Assembly: GCA_937136395.1 (NCBI GenBank) | Contig: CAKZOI010000010.1 | Location: forward strand, 1 to 64,000 | DNA from: an uncultured Opitutia bacterium | GTDB taxonomy: Bacteria; Verrucomicrobiota; Verrucomicrobiia; Opitutales; Coraliomargaritaceae | DNA: 64,000 nt | Reading direction: 5' to 3' | Part shown: in pieces, positions 1-8,493 of the stretch | Position numbering within the stretch: position 1 is the first letter of the stretch | How the letters are laid out: each line of letters starts with the position of its first letter | Notes under the pieces: model-generated | What the model was told of the DNA's origin: nothing | Seen by the model: the letters and a program-made list of their open reading frames with translations, nothing else | Databases searched by the model: none | Program-made: the position numbers and the translations under genes

Positions 1-1045
1 TGCGCTCCGTCTCACCAATGAAAGGGGACTCCTGCAGCTCCGGTTGAATCTTGCCCGCTCCCACTTCTCTAATGGTGAAACCCAAGTTCTTTAGCCCAGC
101 TGAAACAGTCGTCTGTGGCTGTAAATAGACGGTGGCTCCCATTGCTAATGCAGTTACGATGTTACCCAATCCTTGTTGACGAAGGTGGTTCATGATCACG
201 ATGCCACACGATTTGATCAATTCATTATAGTCTTCTAGTGGCATAAAATCCAAAACAGGGCAAAAGAGATCACCAAACAACTGTCGTCCTTTGTTTAGCA
301 CGACCTTTCGGTACTCCTCATTTCCGCCATAACTGAGAGGCACCACGACCCGACGACCCTTGGAGAATCTCTGACGAGACAACCAGAGAAACGCGTCGAG
401 GTGGTTATTTGAAGGATCTCCTGAGTTCCCAACGAGGATTGAATCGCCAACTTGTTTGAGTGCAAAGATTTCCGCACTAAAATCAAGACCATGACCAACT
501 CGTCCATTGACATACTGGATACGCTCGGGCAGCAAGCCATGCTCTACAAAATGTTGGATTTCGGCTTCAAAGGAGAATATTGCGATATCCAGATGTTGGG
601 CGATGATCCTACATTCCTTGCGCAGGCGTCGCAGGGCACCGAAATAATAGGACGCATAAAACCAAAGCCTCGCTTTAAGGCTCAGCACATGCTTCGCAGT
701 CTCCAGCTCGTACAAAGCATCTGGTTTGTTCAGGATCGCATTGTAAGCCTCGCCGCCCCACAGGTAATAGGCTACGGGTAGTTGTTGTGGAAGAACCTGC
801 CAAAATGAAGCCAAGCGAGACAACATACCGTTGATAATGATCGCCTCCCAATCCGAACGGACCGTCACCACGTTCTTGAGCTGTTCCAGAGTTGAGACAT
901 AAATAAAGCCCTCCCCGCCATTCTCCGGTTGCTGTGCATGCGTCTTAACGATGACGAAGACGTGCCTGTTAGGCATGGCTGCTTCAAACCGATCTCGTAT
1001 TGCCTTGGGGAATTTCGGATCGTTGCCTATTAAATGCAAAAACAT
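1..1045 (-). CDS. WecF-like glycosyltransferase (Glyco_transf_56), 3' end outside window
   Basis: I translated this by hand; the frame is open to the left window edge (348 codons seen). The start MFLHLIGNDPKF and the block ILVGNSGDPSNNH (residues 203-215) match the TDP-Fuc4NAc:lipid II transferase family (WecF, E. coli ILVGNSGDRSNEH), and WGGEAY at 96-101 corresponds to the WecF WGADLY segment. In E. coli, WecF adds the third sugar of enterobacterial common antigen from dTDP-Fuc4NAc. The ATG lies one base after the TGA of the flippase gene (TGATATG), so translation is probably coupled. Nearby rmlA, rmlB and a sugar aminotransferase fit a dTDP-amino-deoxyhexose donor. Exact donor and acceptor are inferred only. 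Confidence 0.8.
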   Translation of the reverse strand, partial: MFLHLIGNDPKFPKAIRDRFEAAMPNRHVFVIVKTHAQQPENGGEGFIYVSTLEQLKNVVTVRSDWEAIIINGMLSRLASFWQVLPQQLPVAYYLWGGEAYNAILNKPDALYELETAKHVLSLKARLWFYASYYFGALRRLRKECRIIAQHLDIAIFSFEAEIQHFVEHGLLPERIQYVNGRVGHGLDFSAEIFALKQVGDSILVGNSGDPSNNHLDAFLWLSRQRFSKGRRVVVPLSYGGNEEYRKVVLNKGRQLFGDLFCPVLDFMPLEDYNELIKSCGIVIMNHLRQQGLGNIVTALAMGATVYLQPQTTVSAGLKNLGFTIREVGAGKIQPELQESPFIGETER

Positions 1046-1046
1046 A

Positions 1047-2516
1047 TCAATTCGACAGGATTCTGCCTCCAATTGGCAAACTTGCGCACATCGAGCGGAT
1101 CCACTTCAGCTCCATTTCAAAGGCTTTGCGACCGAACCAAAGCCCGATCAAACCGAAGAATGCGGATAATGCTAACCCGGCGACAAGGCGTAAAGGCGCG
1201 ATAAAATTAAAAAGACCGAGCACAGTGGCGACAGACAAAGCAACAAATAGAGACAGCAGTAAAGCACCCTTATAGAGTTTGAACTGTTGCCAATAGCCAA
1301 CTCCGATCAAACGCTCGGTATAAAACCCGTTCACCATGAGTGCAAAGAAACTGCAGATCACTTGCCCAATAACAATTGCATAGATACCATGTGAGTAAGT
1401 TATCAACAAAACGACGACGATTAAGCCCTTTTTAATCAATTCCAAGCGTAAGAAGAGCCCCCCCGCCCCCAGAGCTTTGATCACATTCAAGTTGATCGCT
1501 TGAACAGGATGCAAAGCTCCCACGACACATAGAAATTGTAAATAGGGAACCGTTGGTAACCACTTCTCACCAATCAAAGTAATCACCAATGGCTCCGCCA
1601 CCGCAGCAAGCACTGCCATAAATGGGAAAAACAAAAATACCAATAGCCGAGAAGCTTTAACAAACCCACGACTCAAACGTTCGGGATCATTCTGAACTTT
1701 CGCAAAGATCGGAAATGTAATGCGAGCCATTAGGGTATTACTGGTCGTGGTCGCCAGACGTTTGAACGAGTCTGCCCGTTGATAGTAACCTAACTCCATT
1801 GGATTCCCGATTCGACCGATCAACAATACATACAGTTGCTGAAAAAAGTTATTCAGTATGTTTGAAGCGAACATACTAGAGGCAAAGGGTAGGATTTCCT
1901 TTAGGCTTTTGAGGGAAAATATAAATTGGGGCCTCCAGCCTGATTGAACCCAAAGCATCACGCTCAGAAGAACATTCATCGAAAGCGTCTGGACAACCAA
2001 GCTCCAGACACCGAACCCGCGAAAAGCCAAATAGGCCGCGAGAACACCAGAGACGAGCGATGCTGCCAAAGTCGAAATCGCAAGCTCTTTGAACCGCAAG
2101 TCGCGCTGCATTAAACTCGTCTGAACCCGTGAAAAAGCACTTACAATCAAAACGAAGCTCAATGCTTTAATTATCGGCACTAGATCCGGTTGGTCGTAAA
2201 ACGCGCTTATCCAGGGGGCGGCAACAAACATAAGCCAAACCATTATCCCGCTAAGTAGAAGGTTGCAGTAGAACGTTGTCGACGTCAGCAAGTCATCCAA
2301 CTCCGATTTCTGTATCAATGCCTCATGAAAGCCTGCGTCGATAACACCGCGAGCAAGTGCGATGAAGACAACAACCATCGCGATCAAGCCAAACTCTTCG
2401 GGAGATAGCAAACGAGCCAGAACTAGCTGAACAAGGAAGGAGACACCTTGCTGCCCAAAACGTTCACAGACGCTCCAGACGAGGCCTCTGGTCGCTTTTT
2501 CATTTAAAGAGCTCAC
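1047..2516 (-). CDS. Wzx-type polysaccharide flippase
   Basis: A 489-residue, strongly hydrophobic protein with about 12-14 predicted membrane segments and a short cytoplasmic N-terminus (MSSLNEKATRGLVWS). The sequence after it (RFGQQGVSFLVQLVLARLLS, then PEEFGL) is the signature start of the WzxC/polysaccharide-export branch of the MOP superfamily. Such proteins move undecaprenyl-diphosphate-linked repeat units across the inner membrane. The start codon is GTG (GTGAGCTCT); no in-frame ATG precedes the first membrane segment. It lies between the sulfotransferase and the WecF-like gene in one minus-strand operon, as expected for repeat-unit export. Confidence 0.9.
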   Translation of the reverse strand: MSSLNEKATRGLVWSVCERFGQQGVSFLVQLVLARLLSPEEFGLIAMVVVFIALARGVIDAGFHEALIQKSELDDLLTSTTFYCNLLLSGIMVWLMFVAAPWISAFYDQPDLVPIIKALSFVLIVSAFSRVQTSLMQRDLRFKELAISTLAASLVSGVLAAYLAFRGFGVWSLVVQTLSMNVLLSVMLWVQSGWRPQFIFSLKSLKEILPFASSMFASNILNNFFQQLYVLLIGRIGNPMELGYYQRADSFKRLATTTSNTLMARITFPIFAKVQNDPERLSRGFVKASRLLVFLFFPFMAVLAAVAEPLVITLIGEKWLPTVPYLQFLCVVGALHPVQAINLNVIKALGAGGLFLRLELIKKGLIVVVLLITYSHGIYAIVIGQVICSFFALMVNGFYTERLIGVGYWQQFKLYKGALLLSLFVALSVATVLGLFNFIAPLRLVAGLALSAFFGLIGLWFGRKAFEMELKWIRSMCASLPIGGRILSN

Positions 2517-2561
2517 TTAGTATGCACGACTGTGTTCAGCAACCGACATTCAAAAACATCG

Positions 2562-3440
2562 TCAAATTGTGTAGCCAAAGCGATTCATTTCCACTCCGCA
2601 TTCGGTAGCGATATCAGATAATTGCCGCGAATTCAATTGATGAAGATAACGCCCAATCCGTCTCCGATCTGGCGGCTTTGCAGTCAATTTTTTCCAGTCG
2701 AGTGTGTCTTCAGGCTCCCTCTCAATAAACGTGGATTTTTCACTCGGCGCAACAACCGATTCCTCAAAATCGAGATCCAGAAACTCTAACAAGCTCCTCA
2801 GAGTTTCCTCTGGATTCCTTACAATCTCTTCATAACATACAAAGCGAAAACGATCCTCACTAAGTCGTTGCGCCAAAGAATGCATACTGGACAAGTTTCG
2901 AGCCCACTCTTTAGCAAATTCCAATGATGAAACGGTCAAACATGGCGCATACTTAGAGGCTGTTTCTAAATTCTCTAAATCCAAGTAAGACGCGAAGACG
3001 TCGCGTGGATCTCTTACAACGAATAGAAATCGCGCTTTAGGAAAAATCTGGAGTATCTTCTCGGGTTCAGAGATATAGTAATTATTCTTGTCTCCCCAAA
3101 CTCGAGGTGTTTTCCCATGGCTGACCGCATAAAACTGATGAACTAACGCACACGCCTCCGAATATTGACGAGGGCGCTCTGTCGACAAAAATTGCATCAA
3201 TTCGCCATGGTTCAAATTCCAGGTCTCAAACTTCTTAGCGCCAACAAGATCATCCACAAATGCCTGAACAGTCTTCGCAGTGGTGAAGTCCTCGTCTCTG
3301 TACTTAGAATAGAACCAAAGAATATAGCCACACTCAGGCGGGACTACAATCTGAGAATGCCGATTGAGCATCAGGCGAAACATCGAAGTGCCCGATCTGG
3401 GGTTCCCTAAGATGAAAAAATGACTATTTGTTGTGAGCAT
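2562..3440 (-). CDS. sulfotransferase family protein
   Basis: 292 residues. The N-terminal FFILGNPRSGTSMFR (PRSGTS at 14-19) is the 5'-phosphosulfate-binding loop of PAPS-dependent sulfotransferases, and VVRDPRDVFASYL (from residue 141) is the 3'-phosphate-binding motif. The family moves sulfate from PAPS to hydroxyl or amino groups; in this cluster the likely acceptor is a sugar of the surface polysaccharide or its lipid-linked precursor, which is inference. No signal peptide or membrane segment is visible, so it should act in the cytoplasm. The aminotransferase stop lies only three bases upstream of this ATG, so the two are co-transcribed. Sulfated polysaccharides are common in marine bacteria. 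Confidence 0.85.
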   Translation of the reverse strand: MLTTNSHFFILGNPRSGTSMFRLMLNRHSQIVVPPECGYILWFYSKYRDEDFTTAKTVQAFVDDLVGAKKFETWNLNHGELMQFLSTERPRQYSEACALVHQFYAVSHGKTPRVWGDKNNYYISEPEKILQIFPKARFLFVVRDPRDVFASYLDLENLETASKYAPCLTVSSLEFAKEWARNLSSMHSLAQRLSEDRFRFVCYEEIVRNPEETLRSLLEFLDLDFEESVVAPSEKSTFIEREPEDTLDWKKLTAKPPDRRRIGRYLHQLNSRQLSDIATECGVEMNRFGYTI

Positions 3441-3443
3441 AGA

Positions 3444-4550
3444 TTATTGTAATACGGCGTCGACAATCGCCTCCAACCGCCTTTCACACATCTGTGCCGA
3501 TAACGGAAGGCACAGAATCCGCCTTGCGATTGATTCAGAGACCCCAAAGTCCGATTCCAAAATCTTGAACCCGACTTTATTGAGAACGGGGTAAAAATAC
3601 CGTCTGGGAAATATCAATTCTTTTTGCAGATTCTCAATACACCGTATGACCGCTTCCTCATTATCAAAGATTACGGGATAGTATGAGTAGTTCTTCTCTG
3701 CACCATGGCGAAGCTGAATTCCAGGACCCAGTTTAGTGTTAACCTTAGTCTTGGCCCCTTCAGAAAACAAGCGCTGATCGTAATATTGAGAGCACAGCCG
3801 GCGTCGTTCAAAAACCTCACTTACATGATTCAGGCAACACAAACCCATTGCCGCATGAAGCTCACTCAACTTGGCGTTGACTCCAACACCGTGAAAATCA
3901 TCCGTCCCCTTATGTCCGAAGCGTCGCATCCACTCGATTTTATCCGACACCGCTGAATCCTTCGCCACGACGAAGCCTCCTTCAACAGAATGCATCAGTT
4001 TCGTAGCATGGAGGCTGACCATGGAGGCGTCGCCATACTCAAGAATACTCTTACCTTTATAACGAACCCCAAAGGCGTGGGCAGCATCATAGATCATGGC
4101 GAGACCATGCTTGGCTGCAATCGCATCCAGAGCTTCCACATCACACGGATTGCCGAAAACATGGGTCGCCAAAATGGCTTCGGTCTGCGGAGTGATCGCC
4201 GCCTCCACCGCTCTAGGATCGATCGTTAAAGTATCTGGTTCAATATCTGCAAACTTGACCGTGCACCCTTCCCAGAGTGGGCAGGCGGTCGTCGCTACAT
4301 AGGAGAACGGTGTTGTGATCACTTCCCCTTTCACTCCTAAAGCTTTGAGCGCAATTAGTAAACCGAGTGAACCATTCGCCACGCAATGCACAGGCATTTG
4401 TAATTGATGGTACGCCTGTAGCTTTTGCTCTAGCTCCTGCACCACCGGTCCTTGATTGGTGAGCCAATTGCGCTCCCAAATACCTTTTAAATGCTCAATA
4501 TACTCCTCAATAGGAGGTAAAAAGGGCTCTGTAACATTAACGGATTTCAC
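3444..4550 (-). CDS. DegT/DnrJ/EryC1/StrS sugar aminotransferase (VioA/FdtB-like)
   Basis: 368 residues, normal length for PLP-dependent nucleotide-sugar aminotransferases. The start (NVTEPFLPPIEEYI, then WLTNQGP) resembles VioA/FdtB, which aminate dTDP-4-keto- or 3-keto-6-deoxyhexoses. IYDAAHAFGV holds the PLP-ring aspartate (D155) and SLHATKLMHSVEGG holds the Schiff-base lysine (about K184). With RmlA and RmlB in the cluster, the substrate is probably dTDP-4-keto-6-deoxyglucose and the product a dTDP-4-amino-4,6-dideoxyhexose; the C4 versus C3 position cannot be decided from sequence alone. The start codon is GTG. No sugar N-acetyltransferase (WecD/VioB-like) is visible in the window. Confidence 0.9.
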   Translation of the reverse strand: MKSVNVTEPFLPPIEEYIEHLKGIWERNWLTNQGPVVQELEQKLQAYHQLQMPVHCVANGSLGLLIALKALGVKGEVITTPFSYVATTACPLWEGCTVKFADIEPDTLTIDPRAVEAAITPQTEAILATHVFGNPCDVEALDAIAAKHGLAMIYDAAHAFGVRYKGKSILEYGDASMVSLHATKLMHSVEGGFVVAKDSAVSDKIEWMRRFGHKGTDDFHGVGVNAKLSELHAAMGLCCLNHVSEVFERRRLCSQYYDQRLFSEGAKTKVNTKLGPGIQLRHGAEKNYSYYPVIFDNEEAVIRCIENLQKELIFPRRYFYPVLNKVGFKILESDFGVSESIARRILCLPLSAQMCERRLEAIVDAVLQ

Positions 4551-4570
4551 AGCAAAACGAAATTGAAGAA

Positions 4571-5434
4571 CTAGTTGCCAGCCACTCGTTTGAGGTATCT
4601 ACCATAGCCTGACTTTTCAAGCTTGGCAGCCAGAGTTAGCAACTGCTCGCGATCGATAAATTTTGAATAGTAGGCCACTTCCTCAATGCAGCCAATTTTC
4701 GTATCCTGACGCTCTTCGATGACACGCACAAAAGTCGATGCTTCATTGAGCGACGCAAACGTACCGGTATCGAGCCACGCCACGCCACGGTTAAAGACTC
4801 CCACTTTAAGCTTGTTGCGTTCCAGATAGGCTTGATTCACCGTGGTGATCTCGTATTCCCCACGCGCGGACGGTTTGATCGTTTCAGCAATCTGCACGAC
4901 ATCATTGTCGTAAAAATAGAGCCCGGGAACCGCATAGTTCGATTTCGGTTCAGCCGGCTTTTCCTCAATTGAGATCGCGTTCTTGTTCTCGTCAAACTCG
5001 ACCACACCGTAGCGTTCCGGATCATGGACCGGAGCTGCAAAAATCAGAGCGCCATCGGGATCGGTGTGCTGGCGCAACAGTGCACCAAAACCAGAACCGT
5101 AGAAGATGTTATCACCAAGCACCAATGCGACTTTGTCCTGACCGATAAACTCTTTACCGATAACAAAGGCCTGCGCGAGACCGTTTGGTGTCTCTTGTGC
5201 AGCGTACTCAAATCGGCAGCCAAGATCAGAACCATCACCAAGTAAGCGTTTGAATGACGACTGATCCTCTGGCGTTGTGATAATCAGTATTTCCCGAATC
5301 CCAGCAAGCATGAGCACTGACAACGGATAATAGATCATTGGCTTATCGTAGATCGGCATGAGTTGCTTCGATACGGCAAGTGTAATCGGATGGAGACGAG
5401 AGCCGGCACCGCCAGCGAGTATGATTCCTTTCAT
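4571..5434 (-). CDS. rmlA: glucose-1-phosphate thymidylyltransferase (copy 1)
   Basis: 287 residues, full length for RmlA/RfbA. The N-terminal [18 protein letters not shown] is the nucleotide-binding signature (GGxGxRLxP), followed by [18 protein letters not shown] and the sugar-binding region LGDNIFYG. It forms dTDP-glucose from dTTP and glucose-1-phosphate, the first step towards dTDP-deoxysugars. It sits 20 bases upstream of the aminotransferase and probably shares its transcript. A second, highly similar copy lies at 12793-13665. The 3' end KRVAGN is intact, so neither copy looks decayed. Confidence 0.95.
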   Translation of the reverse strand: MKGIILAGGAGSRLHPITLAVSKQLMPIYDKPMIYYPLSVLMLAGIREILIITTPEDQSSFKRLLGDGSDLGCRFEYAAQETPNGLAQAFVIGKEFIGQDKVALVLGDNIFYGSGFGALLRQHTDPDGALIFAAPVHDPERYGVVEFDENKNAISIEEKPAEPKSNYAVPGLYFYDNDVVQIAETIKPSARGEYEITTVNQAYLERNKLKVGVFNRGVAWLDTGTFASLNEASTFVRVIEERQDTKIGCIEEVAYYSKFIDREQLLTLAAKLEKSGYGRYLKRVAGN

Positions 5435-5435
5435 A

Positions 5436-5527
5436 AATTTAACGGCTTTGCCGTTGTTCGAGTTTTTAGTTCTAGTTTGAACCGCATGGCGGTTGTTCGA
5501 GTTTTTAGTTCGAGTTCTAGTTTGATT
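5436..5527. repeat. GTTCGAG-tail palindromic repeat, two tandem copies
   Basis: Two adjacent copies of one layout: a short hairpin followed by the constant tail GTTCGAGTTTTTAGTT. The hairpins differ but both pair: AACGGC-TTT-GCCGTT in the first and AACCGC-ATG-GCGGTT in the second. Further copies lie at about 8504-8537 (AACAGC-TTT-GCTGTT) and 13713-13741 (AACGG-TTGCG-CCGTT). A reversed copy at about 5930-5947 ends in ACTCGAACAAC, so the four-helix-bundle gene between is framed by inverted copies. Confidence 0.75.
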
Positions 5528-5551
5528 TTTGGAAACAACTCGAACTCTTAC

Positions 5552-5899
5552 CTACTCTGTAATGGATTTTCTTAATCCGTATAGCATTTTACTGATCTCA
5601 CGACATTCTTTGATTAGAGCATTTGCAATGTCGTTATCAAATTCGTCAGTTTCCTGTGCGATCATTATCTGAGTCATGAGCTCAGCGCAGGATCCACTTG
5701 AATAACTTATGAAGTTGGCGAATTCTTTGCTACCCTTGCGCTCTGCACCTTCTGCAATATTGGATGCAATCGAAATGGCGCTACGTATCATCTGATCCTT
5801 TAAGCTATAGTTCTTCGAACCAGAAAGCTCATTGATAACCAATACAGCTAGGTCTTTGGATTTTTGCCAAACTGATAAGTCTTCAAAGCTTTTTCCCAT
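5552..5899 (-). CDS. four-helix-bundle protein (23S rRNA intervening-sequence protein family), copy 1
   Basis: 115 residues from the ATG of MGKSFEDLSVWQKSKDLA; a longer upstream reading would only translate flanking repeat. The DLxVWQKSxxL start, the middle block SIASNIAEGAER and the C-terminal ISKMLYGLRKSI are typical of the S23/four-helix-bundle family (TIGR02436/PF05635), first known from intervening sequences in 23S rRNA genes. Its biochemical role is unknown. It interrupts the polysaccharide operon between wbpA and rmlA and is bracketed by inverted GTTCGAG-type repeats, which suggests a small mobile cassette. A distant relative lies at 17333-17689. Confidence 0.85.
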   Translation of the reverse strand: MGKSFEDLSVWQKSKDLAVLVINELSGSKNYSLKDQMIRSAISIASNIAEGAERKGSKEFANFISYSSGSCAELMTQIMIAQETDEFDNDIANALIKECREISKMLYGLRKSITE

Positions 5900-5954
5900 A
5901 ACTAACCACTCGAACAAACAACTCGAACTGATTACTCGAACAACCACGCAGTGA

Positions 5955-7223
5955 TTAAGCACGGAAATACTTCAATGGGCGCTTACTCACGCAGTTTCTG
6001 GTATCCACGATTGGGCATTTGAATCCGCTAAAATCGTATTCTTTATATGCATCATGATGCGTCGCGATCAGTATACAATCGTAGCCATCTGTAATATCGA
6101 CCGAACGCCTACCCGCTAATTCAGTATGCTCTCTGGTTAATTTAATCTCCGGCACATAGGGGTCATTGTAACTTACAGTAGCTCCCATAGCCTCAAGCTT
6201 TTCGGTTAAGACGTAACTTGGGGATTCACGGTCATCATCCACATTCGGTTTGTATGCCATGCCCAAAAGTAGAATTTGTGATCCGCGCACAGACTTTGAC
6301 TCATTATTCAACACCTCCGCGACTCTAGATACCACATAGTCTGGCATGTTGGTATTTACCTCGCCTGCGAGCTCTATAAACTTAGTATGTTCATCATACT
6401 CACGGGCTTTCCAAGTTAAGTAGAAAGGATCAATCGGAATGCAGTGTCCGCCAAGCCCAGGGCCAGGATAAAAAGGCATGTAGCCGAATGGCTTAGTCGC
6501 AGCTGCATCGACCACATCCCATACGTCAATATCCATCTTATGAAAAACTGTCTTCAATTCATTGACCAACGCAATGTTGACAGACCTAAAAATGTTCTCA
6601 GTCAGTTTGGTTGCTTCAGCCACTCGGCATGAACTGACGGGATGCACTGAATCGAGTGCCAGAGAATACAGTGCGACACAACGCCCTAAACACTTCTCAG
6701 TATAGCCACCCATAACTTTTGGAATCGTCTTAACCGAATGGTCTTTACGCCCCGGGTCTTCTCGCTCAGGTGAGAATGCCAAAAAGAAATCTTCCCCAGC
6801 TTTTAGTTTAGATCCCTGTTCTAGAACGGCACGTAAATCGGTGTCTGTAGTGCCAGGGTAAGTGGTGCTTTCAAGAACCACTAGAGTATCTTTTTTTAGA
6901 TGCGGTGCGATGGCTTCGCCTGACTTGATGACATAAGAAATGTCCGGCTCTCGGTATTTGTTCAAAGGTGTCGGCACACAAATCAACACGGCATCCACTT
7001 CGCTGACACGTGAAAAATCTGTCGACGCCTCCAAATGACCAGAGCTTCTTGCATTATGTATATGCTCAGATTCTATATGGCGAATATAGCTATCACCATT
7101 ATTTATCGCATCTACTTTTGCTTGATCTACATCTAAACCAAGCACCGAGACATTAGATTCAGTAAAACGCAGTCCCAAAGGAAGCCCAACATAACCTAAG
7201 CCAATAATTGCTATTTTTTTCAT
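5955..7223 (-). CDS. UDP-N-acetylhexosamine 6-dehydrogenase (WbpA/WecC family)
   Basis: 422 residues from MKKIAIIGLGYVGLPLG, which carries the Rossmann NAD loop GLGYVG (8-13). GGHCIPIDPFYLTWKA places the catalytic cysteine at about C261; KLTENIFRSVNIALVNEL and the C-terminal LGMAYKPNVDDDRESPS complete the UDP-sugar dehydrogenase signature. The family oxidises UDP-GlcNAc, UDP-GalNAc or UDP-ManNAc to the uronic acid. No WecB-type 2-epimerase is visible nearby, so a UDP-GlcNAcA (WbpA-like) product is more likely than UDP-ManNAcA, but this is inference. I chose the ATG at 7223 because the family starts exactly there. The stop TAA directly abuts a palindromic repeat. Confidence 0.92.
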   Translation of the reverse strand: MKKIAIIGLGYVGLPLGLRFTESNVSVLGLDVDQAKVDAINNGDSYIRHIESEHIHNARSSGHLEASTDFSRVSEVDAVLICVPTPLNKYREPDISYVIKSGEAIAPHLKKDTLVVLESTTYPGTTDTDLRAVLEQGSKLKAGEDFFLAFSPEREDPGRKDHSVKTIPKVMGGYTEKCLGRCVALYSLALDSVHPVSSCRVAEATKLTENIFRSVNIALVNELKTVFHKMDIDVWDVVDAAATKPFGYMPFYPGPGLGGHCIPIDPFYLTWKAREYDEHTKFIELAGEVNTNMPDYVVSRVAEVLNNESKSVRGSQILLLGMAYKPNVDDDRESPSYVLTEKLEAMGATVSYNDPYVPEIKLTREHTELAGRRSVDITDGYDCILIATHHDAYKEYDFSGFKCPIVDTRNCVSKRPLKYFRA

Positions 7224-7287
7224 AAAAACACTCTGATAGTTCATGTTCCGTGGCAATCAGCCACTAGATGTCATTCTCTGTTATCCA

Positions 7288-7395
7288 CTAAACAAACGCT
7301 TCAAAACCTTCCTTGAATGTAATGACAGGAGAATAGTTAAAATACTGTTTCGCAAAACGAATATCAGCCCACGTTTGCGTCACATCTCCAAGCTG
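7288..7395 (-). pseudogene. 3' fragment of a second nucleotide-sugar epimerase gene
   Basis: The translated block GDVTQTWADIRFAKQYFNYS followed by PVITFKEGFEAFV ending in a stop matches the last ~35 residues of the intact epimerase next door (GDVPQTWADISKAKKLFGYE, then PKTSFSEGIQLFV). Nothing upstream of this block resembles an epimerase: the frame continues to 7500, but that part is made of small palindromes. I read it as the remnant of a duplicated epimerase whose 5' part was lost. It is not identical to the neighbour, so it is an old paralogue rather than a recent tandem copy. Confidence 0.75.
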
Positions 7396-7401
7396 TTGTT
7401 T

Positions 7402-7482
7402 CTTTAGCGCCCAAAGGGCATCCCCAACAGTCACCCCTACGGGGCCAGTACTTCGCGCAGACCATCTTCGCGCTACGTCAGG
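7402..7482. repeat. cluster of small palindromes fused to the epimerase fragment
   Basis: Three short hairpins follow each other: GCGCCCAAAGGGCATCC (GCCC-AAA-GGGC), CACCCCTACGGGGCC (CCCC-TAC-GGGG) and a CTTCGCGC repeat pair ending in GCGCTACG. They occupy the place where the 5' part of the broken epimerase gene should be. On the minus strand they keep the reading frame of the fragment open, giving a 70-codon frame that is not a convincing gene. Confidence 0.55.
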
Positions 7483-7500
7483 CTGGCGTTTAATAATCAT

Positions 7501-8493
7501 TTAAAAAGTCGAATGATCGTTTCTCCAAGCAACAAACAGTTGAATGCCTTCACTAAAGCTTGTTTTAGGCTCATAGCCAAACAACTTCTTCGCCTTGGAG
7601 ATGTCCGCCCAAGTCTGAGGGACATCTCCTGGCTGTTCAGGTAAGCGGTTAATTTCAGCTTTCTTTCCGAGCACAGTTTCTATGGTCAAAATCATCTCGG
7701 AGAGCGTCACCGTTTGATCATTCCCGAGGTTGATCACCTCGTAATTCGTTTTATCGTAATGGAGCGCACCAATAATCCCCTCAACAATATCGGCGATATA
7801 AGTGTAATCTCTTCGTGTGGAGCCATCACCAAAGACTGGAATCGGTTCGCCCGCTTCGATCAAGCGGACGAATTTATTGATCGCCAAATCCGGGCGTTGA
7901 CGCGGTCCATAGACCGTGAAAAAACGAAGCCCTAAGAAACGGATACCATAGAGGTGGCTGTAAACATGCCCTAACAGCTCACAACTCACTTTGGTACTAG
8001 CATAGGGACTAATCGGTTTCAAAACCGCATCCTTTTCCGACCAGGGGACATTCGGGTTGACACCATAGACTGAGGAGGAGGAGGCAAAGACGAACTGCTT
8101 GATTTCGTTTTGCTTAGCGAATTCCAACAAATTTTGCGTGGCGATTACATTGGAGCGTTGATAGCCGACGGGGTCTTCGATGGACGGACGGACGCCCGCC
8201 TTGGCGGCGAGGTGGATGATGGCGTCAATCGGTTCGGATCCAACTAGAAAATTGAGTTTTTGATAAGTCCTTGTGTCGGCGAGATCGGCTTCGAGGAGTT
8301 CGAATGATCCAGAGGTGCGCTGCGGGGACGCAGCTGCGCTACCTATGTGAGATGCGATGTTCGCGTTCTTCAGCGCCCTTGAATAAAACGGATCAAAGTT
8401 ATCGACGCCGATAACGTCGTGACCGTCCGCTAGTAGACGATCTAGGGTGTGTGAGCCGATGAAACCCGCGCAACCTGTTAGTAGAATTTTCAT
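7501..8493 (-). CDS. UDP-glucuronate 4-epimerase-like nucleotide-sugar epimerase
   Basis: 330 residues from MKILLTGCAGFIGSHTLDRL, with the extended-SDR NAD loop TGCAGFIG at 6-13, catalytic S/T region FASSSSVYG and Y164-A-S-T-K168. The block RFFTVYGPRQRPDLA then NKF is typical of UDP-GlcA 4-epimerases (CapI/LpsL/Gae). It would convert UDP-GlcA to UDP-GalA or act on the N-acetylated uronate made by the neighbouring dehydrogenase; specificity is inferred. The start at 8493 is the ATG that begins the Rossmann fold. Residues about 51-63 (GSAAASPQRTSGS) are an extra segment encoded by a palindromic repeat (8314-8343), lying between the NAD-binding helix and a strand where relatives are shorter. Confidence 0.88.
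   Translation of the reverse strand: MKILLTGCAGFIGSHTLDRLLADGHDVIGVDNFDPFYSRALKNANIASHIGSAAASPQRTSGSFELLEADLADTRTYQKLNFLVGSEPIDAIIHLAAKAGVRPSIEDPVGYQRSNVIATQNLLEFAKQNEIKQFVFASSSSVYGVNPNVPWSEKDAVLKPISPYASTKVSCELLGHVYSHLYGIRFLGLRFFTVYGPRQRPDLAINKFVRLIEAGEPIPVFGDGSTRRDYTYIADIVEGIIGALHYDKTNYEVINLGNDQTVTLSEMILTIETVLGKKAEINRLPEQPGDVPQTWADISKAKKLFGYEPKTSFSEGIQLFVAWRNDHSTF
8314..8343 (-). repeat. GGTAGCGCA palindromic element inside the epimerase gene
   Basis: On the minus strand it reads GGTAGCGCA, stem GCTGCG, loop TCCC, stem CGCAGC, then GCACC. The same frame with other stems occurs at 11105-11134 (stem GTTCG/CGAAC) and 62390-62417 (stem GGCGTG/CACGCC). Here it is read through in frame. Confidence 0.75.

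Noticed and set aside
1047-1275. Plus-strand frames opposite the end of the flippase gene and the WecF-like gene
   Set aside because: They are shadows; the minus-strand frames have clear family motifs.
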